Assembly: GCA_051881455.1 (NCBI GenBank)
Contig: JBJEPX010000009.1
Span: 1-18,107 of the forward strand
Length of the DNA stretch: 18,107 nucleotides
Direction: 5' to 3'
Source of the DNA: Fimenecus sp051881455
GTDB lineage: Bacteria; Bacillota; Clostridia; Oscillospirales; Acutalibacteraceae
Shown here: piece after piece, positions 14,494 through 18,107 of the stretch
Position numbering within the stretch: position 1 is the first letter of the stretch
Layout of the letters: every line of letters starts with the position of its first letter
The notes under the pieces: model-generated
Told to the model about the DNA's origin: nothing
Databases searched by the model: none
What the model saw: only the letters and a program-made list of their open reading frames with translations
Translations under genes and position numbers: made by a program

Positions 14494-14500
14494 TTCGACA
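14494..14500 (-). promoter_or_regulatory. 0A box upstream of spo0A
   Basis: TGTCGAA on the minus strand is the exact Spo0A-binding consensus, centred about 69 bases upstream of the predicted spo0A start. A one-mismatch copy (AGTCGAA) lies at 14602-14596. This suggests autoregulation, as known for Spo0A in other spore formers. Confidence 0.55.
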
Positions 14501-14759
14501 TAAGACGAAGGCAGTCAAAGAGTGAAAATAAATGACGGAAATATATTAAATCCTGCAAATTTTGATGAATAAAACTTCCTTGTATTCAGTTTGTTTTCGA
14601 CTATTCTTTTTTCTCAATGGACATTTTTTAACATAAATATAAACTTTGAAATTGTTGAAAACTCTGTTGAAACTGTTTAAAACTCGCATTTTCAAGGCAT
14701 TATTTTTTTAATAAACACTTTTTTTGTAAAGAAAATTGCTTTACAGAACAAATATGCGC

Positions 14760-14797
14760 AAAAAAAATCAGTGTATATACAAATGCATATACACTGA
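14760..14797 (-). terminator. Second terminator-like hairpin downstream of the export operon
   Basis: TCAGTGTATAT (14768-14778) and ATATACACTGA (14787-14797) are perfect 11-bp arms. On the minus strand the stem is followed by eight T residues (14767-14760). Confidence 0.65.
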
Positions 14798-14844
14798 AAA
14801 TTTTGAAGGGAAAAATGCAAAAATAAAATTTAGAATTTTACAAT

Positions 14845-14876
14845 AAAAAACCGGAGAGTATTTATTGCTCTCCGGT
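14845..14876 (-). terminator. Terminator of the MacA/MacB-like operon
   Basis: CCGGAGAG (14851-14858) and CTCTCCGG (14868-14875) are perfect arms with a 9-base loop. On the minus strand they are followed by TTTTTTATTG. It begins 7 bases after the permease stop codon. Confidence 0.87.
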
Positions 14877-14882
14877 AATTTA

Positions 14883-16127
14883 CTAATCTCTGCGCAAGGC
14901 TTCAATAGGCGGAAGCTTTGCGGCTCTTCGTGCAGGATACACACCGAACAAAATTCCGATGGCAGAGGAAAAGCCCACAGCCAAAGCAACTGTTGACGGC
15001 TTGACCGCCAATGGAACATCCATAATGTACGACACAAGCGCCGCGCCTGCAACGCCAAGCAGTAAGCCTATTACGCCGCCTATAAGGCAAAGGATAACAG
15101 ACTCTGTTAAAAACTGAAACAGAATTGTTCCTGTTTTTGCACCCAAGGCTTTTCTTATGCCTATTTCACGGGTGCGCTCCGTTATAGATACAAGCATTAT
15201 ATTCATAACGCCGATACCGCCCACCACAAGGGAAATGGCGCTGACGGCGGCTATAAATACTGTAAACACATTTATAACGGTATCAAGCAAATCAATATAT
15301 GTTGCCATATTTGTTACGGTATAGCAATCCTTCTCATAATTATCGTGAATTGAGCGGATATAGTTTATCGCCGCCGTTCCGATACCGTCAAGCATTGATT
15401 CGTCAACCGCGGTGATATTGATTGTATCGTAACGGTTAACCGAACCGCCGTTCAGCATTGATGCAACAGGAGCAGGCATAAGCATCATACAGCTCATCAT
15501 CTGCATACCGCCCATGGAGGACATGCTGTTCATCATTTCTTCCGTATCAAGATTCATACTTGCCATTATGTCAATTACGCCGATAATCTTAATTGAAACG
15601 GTAATATCGTTTGCGGTGCAGTGCAAATACTCACCCACAACATTCTTTCTGCCGAACACCTGCATTGCGCTTCCCACATCAATAACGCCTACATATTTGC
15701 CGTTGTCATATTCTTCCTCGGTGAAAAAGCGTCCGTAAAGGCAGGGTGATTTTATAATCATCTGCATATCGGTATTACAGCCCACGCCCATTAAAAAGCC
15801 GTTTTCATCATTAGCGGTTACCTGACACATGGTCATAGACTGCATTGAGGCATACTGTACGCCGTCAAGCTTTTTTACAGCTTCAATATCCTGATTTGTA
15901 AAATAATCTTCATCATCTGCGGTACGGGTATTAACGGTAAGGGAAATTGCGCTGTTGCCCATATCTCTTATCATACCCACAATATAATCTCTGCCGCCGT
16001 TGCCCACCGTGATAACCGCAATAACCGACGCCACGCCGATTATTATTCCCAGCATGGTAAGCAATGAACGCATAAGATTTGTTTTTATGCTGAATATGGC
16101 GATGCGGATATTTTCTTTAATGTTCAA
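14883..16127 (-). CDS. MacB/FtsX-type ABC transporter permease
   Basis: 414 residues. The start is TTG at 16127 (GGGGTG 6 bases upstream), directly before the conserved opening ENIRIAIFSIKTNLMRSLLT. Topology is the MacB_PCD/FtsX type: helix 1 (~20-42), a large extracytoplasmic domain (~45-280), then helices at about 285-310, 336-365 and 380-398. The FtsX core SITERTREIGIRKALGAKTG (315-334) is the ATPase contact region, and the tail YPARRAAKLPPIEALRRD is typical. Such permeases work with a LolD/MacB-type ATPase and an adaptor to move peptides, antibiotics or lipids. The adaptor gene is 14 bases upstream, but no ATPase gene is present. Odd: residues 188-224 include 13 Met of 37 plus one Cys, probably an insertion in the extracytoplasmic domain. 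Substrate unknown. Confidence 0.9.
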   Translation of the reverse strand: MNIKENIRIAIFSIKTNLMRSLLTMLGIIIGVASVIAVITVGNGGRDYIVGMIRDMGNSAISLTVNTRTADDEDYFTNQDIEAVKKLDGVQYASMQSMTMCQVTANDENGFLMGVGCNTDMQMIIKSPCLYGRFFTEEEYDNGKYVGVIDVGSAMQVFGRKNVVGEYLHCTANDITVSIKIIGVIDIMASMNLDTEEMMNSMSSMGGMQMMSCMMLMPAPVASMLNGGSVNRYDTINITAVDESMLDGIGTAAINYIRSIHDNYEKDCYTVTNMATYIDLLDTVINVFTVFIAAVSAISLVVGGIGVMNIMLVSITERTREIGIRKALGAKTGTILFQFLTESVILCLIGGVIGLLLGVAGAALVSYIMDVPLAVKPSTVALAVGFSSAIGILFGVYPARRAAKLPPIEALRRD

Positions 16128-16141
16128 TACCTACACCCCAA

Positions 16142-17731
16142 TCATGCAGTTTTTTCTTTGATTCTTGTGCCGTCTTCCATATTGGGGTCGGGACTTTTAA
16201 CTACCTTTTCGCCCTCGGAAAGACCGTCTGTAATCTGATAGCTTGTATCGTCAAGTGCGCCCTTTGTAATAACGCGTTTAACTGCGGTGCCCTTTTCGGA
16301 ATCATACACATAAACGGAATATTCGCCGTTATTATATATAACAGATTCAACGGGAATCTTCAAAACACCATCAATCTGAGAAAGCTTGATTTTTATATCA
16401 ACATCAAATCCGATTACAACATTTTCATCGGGAGATTTTATCTTAACCTTTACAACTGCACCGCCTGACGAGCTGCCGCCCATCAGAGAGCTTGTGATTG
16501 AGCCTAAATCCATACCGTTGGATTCCGCCGCCGTTGCGCCTACATATATTACCTCGCCCTCATATTCCTTATCAAGGCTCATAACAGTTGCTTCCATACC
16601 TGTTTTGATTTTAAGAAGGTCTGCTTTTCCCACAGTTACGCTTACAATCATATCCTCATAGCTTTCAACCGTTATTCCAACTCCCGAGGGAGCCGCATCG
16701 GAGCTTCCCAAAAGCGAAGAAATTACAGCGGCGGTACTGCTGTCAACCGATTGACCGCCCAAAAGCGAAGAAAGGTCGATTGACGAAGAATTTTCCTCAA
16801 CAACAGGCACGAATTTTTCGCCTGCTGTTACATTAACAACGGTTACAATACCGTCATTTTCGGCATACCAGCCCTTTGACATTTTATTGTATGTGGCTTT
16901 TAAGCTTTCATAGCTTTCCTTTTTCATATCGGCAACGGATTTAAGTGCGTCAAGCATCGTAGTGTTGTCGGTTGAAACGGTTACTGCGTTTTCAGCTTGA
17001 AGAGCCGAAAGTTCTGAATTGAGCTGTGCCAATTCAAGATTTTTTTGCATAAGAGCTTGTTGCTTTTCGGTATTTACCGTTGATACATCGGGAATCTCCA
17101 CCTGAGAAGCGGCAGAAATAAACGCCTCTATCTGCTCAGCTGTCGCGCCGTTTTGCGCCATCTGGGCGGCAATAGCGTTTATCTGTTCCTGCGGAATTCT
17201 CACCTGCTCGGTTGAAGGCTCGCTGTTTTCTATTTCCGCTTCCAGAGCGGTAATTTCGTTTTTCTTAACGGTAATCTGTGCGTTTAAATTATTGATTTTT
17301 GAGTTAAGCTCCGACTTTTTCTTTGTGTTGCTGTCGGAGGAATTTTTCATATTGTTATATTCTGCCAAGGCTTGCTTGTAATCCTTTTCCGCCGCTGTAA
17401 GATACTGCGCCGCGCCGGACACATTAAAGGATGCCAGCTTATCGCCTTTCTGAACTCTGTCGCCCACTTTAACAAAAACCTCTTCGACGGTTACACCCTC
17501 TATGGCAACAAAATTTTCTGTTACTCTCGATTCAACCGTACCGCTGACATCAAGGGTATCAACTACAGTACCGTACGCAACCTGCGCCAGTTCATACTCT
17601 GCGGGAGGTTCGGGCTTGAAATTGGAATACAGCACATAAGCCACCAACGCAAGCATAAATACGATAAACGCAATTATGGCGATTTTTGCTTTAAGACTTT
17701 TTTTCTTAAAATTCTTTAACAAGGAAATCAC
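16142..17731 (-). CDS. MacA/HlyD-like periplasmic adaptor (membrane fusion) protein
   Basis: Up to 529 residues from GTG 17731, where AGAAGG is only 2 bases away; an in-frame TTG at 17722 is an alternative. One N-terminal helix (~17-37) anchors it, with the rest outside. Next come a barrel-sandwich half (VFVKVGDRVQKGDKLASF, ~85-105), a long Lys/Glu/Asn-rich coiled coil (~110-290), the second half (GIVTVVNVTAGEKFVP), a beta-barrel domain and a C-terminal proximal domain (LKIPVESVIYNNGEYSVYVY). It contains Ser/Gly-rich insertions (SSSIDLSSLLGG, SSLMGGSSSGG). In gram-positives such adaptors dock onto a MacB-type permease and may collect or guide substrate across the wall. First gene of the operon with the permease; divergent from a lipoprotein gene. 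Family secure, substrate unknown. Confidence 0.9.
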   Translation of the reverse strand: MISLLKNFKKKSLKAKIAIIAFIVFMLALVAYVLYSNFKPEPPAEYELAQVAYGTVVDTLDVSGTVESRVTENFVAIEGVTVEEVFVKVGDRVQKGDKLASFNVSGAAQYLTAAEKDYKQALAEYNNMKNSSDSNTKKKSELNSKINNLNAQITVKKNEITALEAEIENSEPSTEQVRIPQEQINAIAAQMAQNGATAEQIEAFISAASQVEIPDVSTVNTEKQQALMQKNLELAQLNSELSALQAENAVTVSTDNTTMLDALKSVADMKKESYESLKATYNKMSKGWYAENDGIVTVVNVTAGEKFVPVVEENSSSIDLSSLLGGQSVDSSTAAVISSLLGSSDAAPSGVGITVESYEDMIVSVTVGKADLLKIKTGMEATVMSLDKEYEGEVIYVGATAAESNGMDLGSITSSLMGGSSSGGAVVKVKIKSPDENVVIGFDVDIKIKLSQIDGVLKIPVESVIYNNGEYSVYVYDSEKGTAVKRVITKGALDDTSYQITDGLSEGEKVVKSPDPNMEDGTRIKEKTA

Positions 17732-17867
17732 GGCCTTCTGTTAATATTAATTATAATTTTACTATATTATCTTTCATTTTCCAATAGTCTTTTGTTAAAT
17801 ATTTGTAAATTTTATACCGCTTTAAACATATATTTTATTATTAAATTCAAGTAAAGGAGGTTTAGTG

Positions 17868-18107
17868 TTGAAAAAACAATTTCTGATTTTAATTTTAACC
17901 TTAATTTGTATATTTTCAGCCTGCTCCAAGGAGAGTAAATTCGGTATTGAACAATTTGCAGAGAGAATGAACAGCCAATTCGGCACTGATTACAACACAA
18001 CCGATTTCGTTTTGGGGACGGATTCGGACGGAGAAAAATATATGCTTTACGAGGAGGGCGACACCCTGATATCCGTTTCTCTTGATACAAACGGTACAAT
18101 TAAAGGA
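17868..18107 (+). CDS. Lipoprotein, N-terminal part (runs off the window)
   Basis: AAAGGAGG (17853-17860) is followed by GTG (17865) and TTG (17868). The TTG has the better 7-base spacing; both give the same protein apart from one residue. The 80 visible codons start with a lipoprotein signal: KK, a hydrophobic stretch LILILTLICIFSA and the acceptor Cys at residue 19 (IFSAC), then SKES and a mature part rich in Asp/Gly (FGIEQFAERMNSQFGTDY, VLGTDSDGEKYMLYEEGD). It should be exported by Sec, lipidated and tethered outside the membrane. I do not recognise the mature domain. It is divergent from the MacA-like gene, with ~135 AT-rich bases between them and no convincing promoter. Confidence 0.8.
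   Translation, partial: MKKQFLILILTLICIFSACSKESKFGIEQFAERMNSQFGTDYNTTDFVLGTDSDGEKYMLYEEGDTLISVSLDTNGTIKG

Larger units (their letters stand above)
14378..14882. other. spo0A upstream region
   Basis: A strongly AT-rich 505-base region without a gene. It contains the spo0A promoter (14435-14463), one perfect and one near 0A box (14494-14500, 14596-14602), and two minus-strand hairpins (14760-14797, 14845-14876) downstream of the permease gene. The stretch 14603-14759 shows nothing I can name. Confidence 0.6.

Noticed and set aside
14760..14876. Pair of hairpins as the start of a CRISPR or repeat array
   Set aside because: The two stems are unrelated in sequence and each is followed by a T-run on the minus strand; they are terminators.
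17812..18099. 95-residue minus-strand frame at the right end
   Set aside because: Antisense to the lipoprotein gene, which has a perfect ribosome site and a lipobox.

Overview
The window looks like a metagenome-assembled scaffold from an anaerobic, probably gut-dwelling, spore-lineage member of the Clostridia (Bacillota; Oscillospirales-like by gene content). The reasons are an AT-leaning composition with clear AGGAGG-type ribosome binding sites, frequent GTG/TTG starts, a full-length spo0A with an upstream 0A box, GPH sugar permeases beside family-2 glycosidases, and many strong intrinsic terminators. A 100-N scaffold gap flanked by an exact 55-base duplication also points to a short-read metagenome assembly.

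Layout. Bases 1-1636 (+) hold the 3' part of a GPH/MFS sugar transporter overlapping a ChbG/YdjC-type carbohydrate deacetylase, closed by a terminator. Bases 1674-2118 are a decayed spacer with an antiporter C-terminal remnant (-), a TetR-type palindrome within overlapping divergent promoters, and a second promoter for the next gene. Bases 2119-5279 (+) are a LacZ-type GH2 beta-galactosidase. It is split on paper by the gap, but collapsing the 55-base overlap restores one 1001-residue frame. Bases 5280-5850 hold a REP-like palindrome, a bidirectional terminator, a xylulokinase C-terminal stump (-) and an abutting tail of an unidentified gene (+). Bases 5958-6632 (+) encode a YetF/DUF421 membrane protein. 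Bases 6696-9754 (-) are a two-gene operon, a large GPH-like transporter then a membrane-anchored BspA-type leucine-rich-repeat protein. It is divergent from a second GH2 glycosidase at 10078-12144 (+).

Bases 12187-14377 (-) hold spo0A, then a promoter and structured leader (probably a manganese riboswitch) ahead of mntP and a YjjG-type HAD nucleotidase. Bases 14883-17731 (-) carry a MacA-like adaptor and a MacB/FtsX-type permease with no ATPase gene between or beside them. Bases 17868-18107 (+) are the start of a divergent lipoprotein.

How they fit together. The first 12 kb is a sugar-utilisation neighbourhood: two permeases, two GH2 enzymes, a deacetylase and a kinase stump. It likely imports and cuts beta-galactosides or related glycans, with remnants showing local gene turnover. 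The last 6 kb is housekeeping and envelope: sporulation control, manganese homeostasis and an export system. No complete mobile element, CRISPR array, rRNA or tRNA was seen. The strongest candidates for something not routinely described are the transporter/LRR/GH2 divergon, the Mn-leader control of a nucleotidase, the ATPase-less export pair with a Met-rich insert, and a Spo0A whose receiver has a degenerate acidic pocket.
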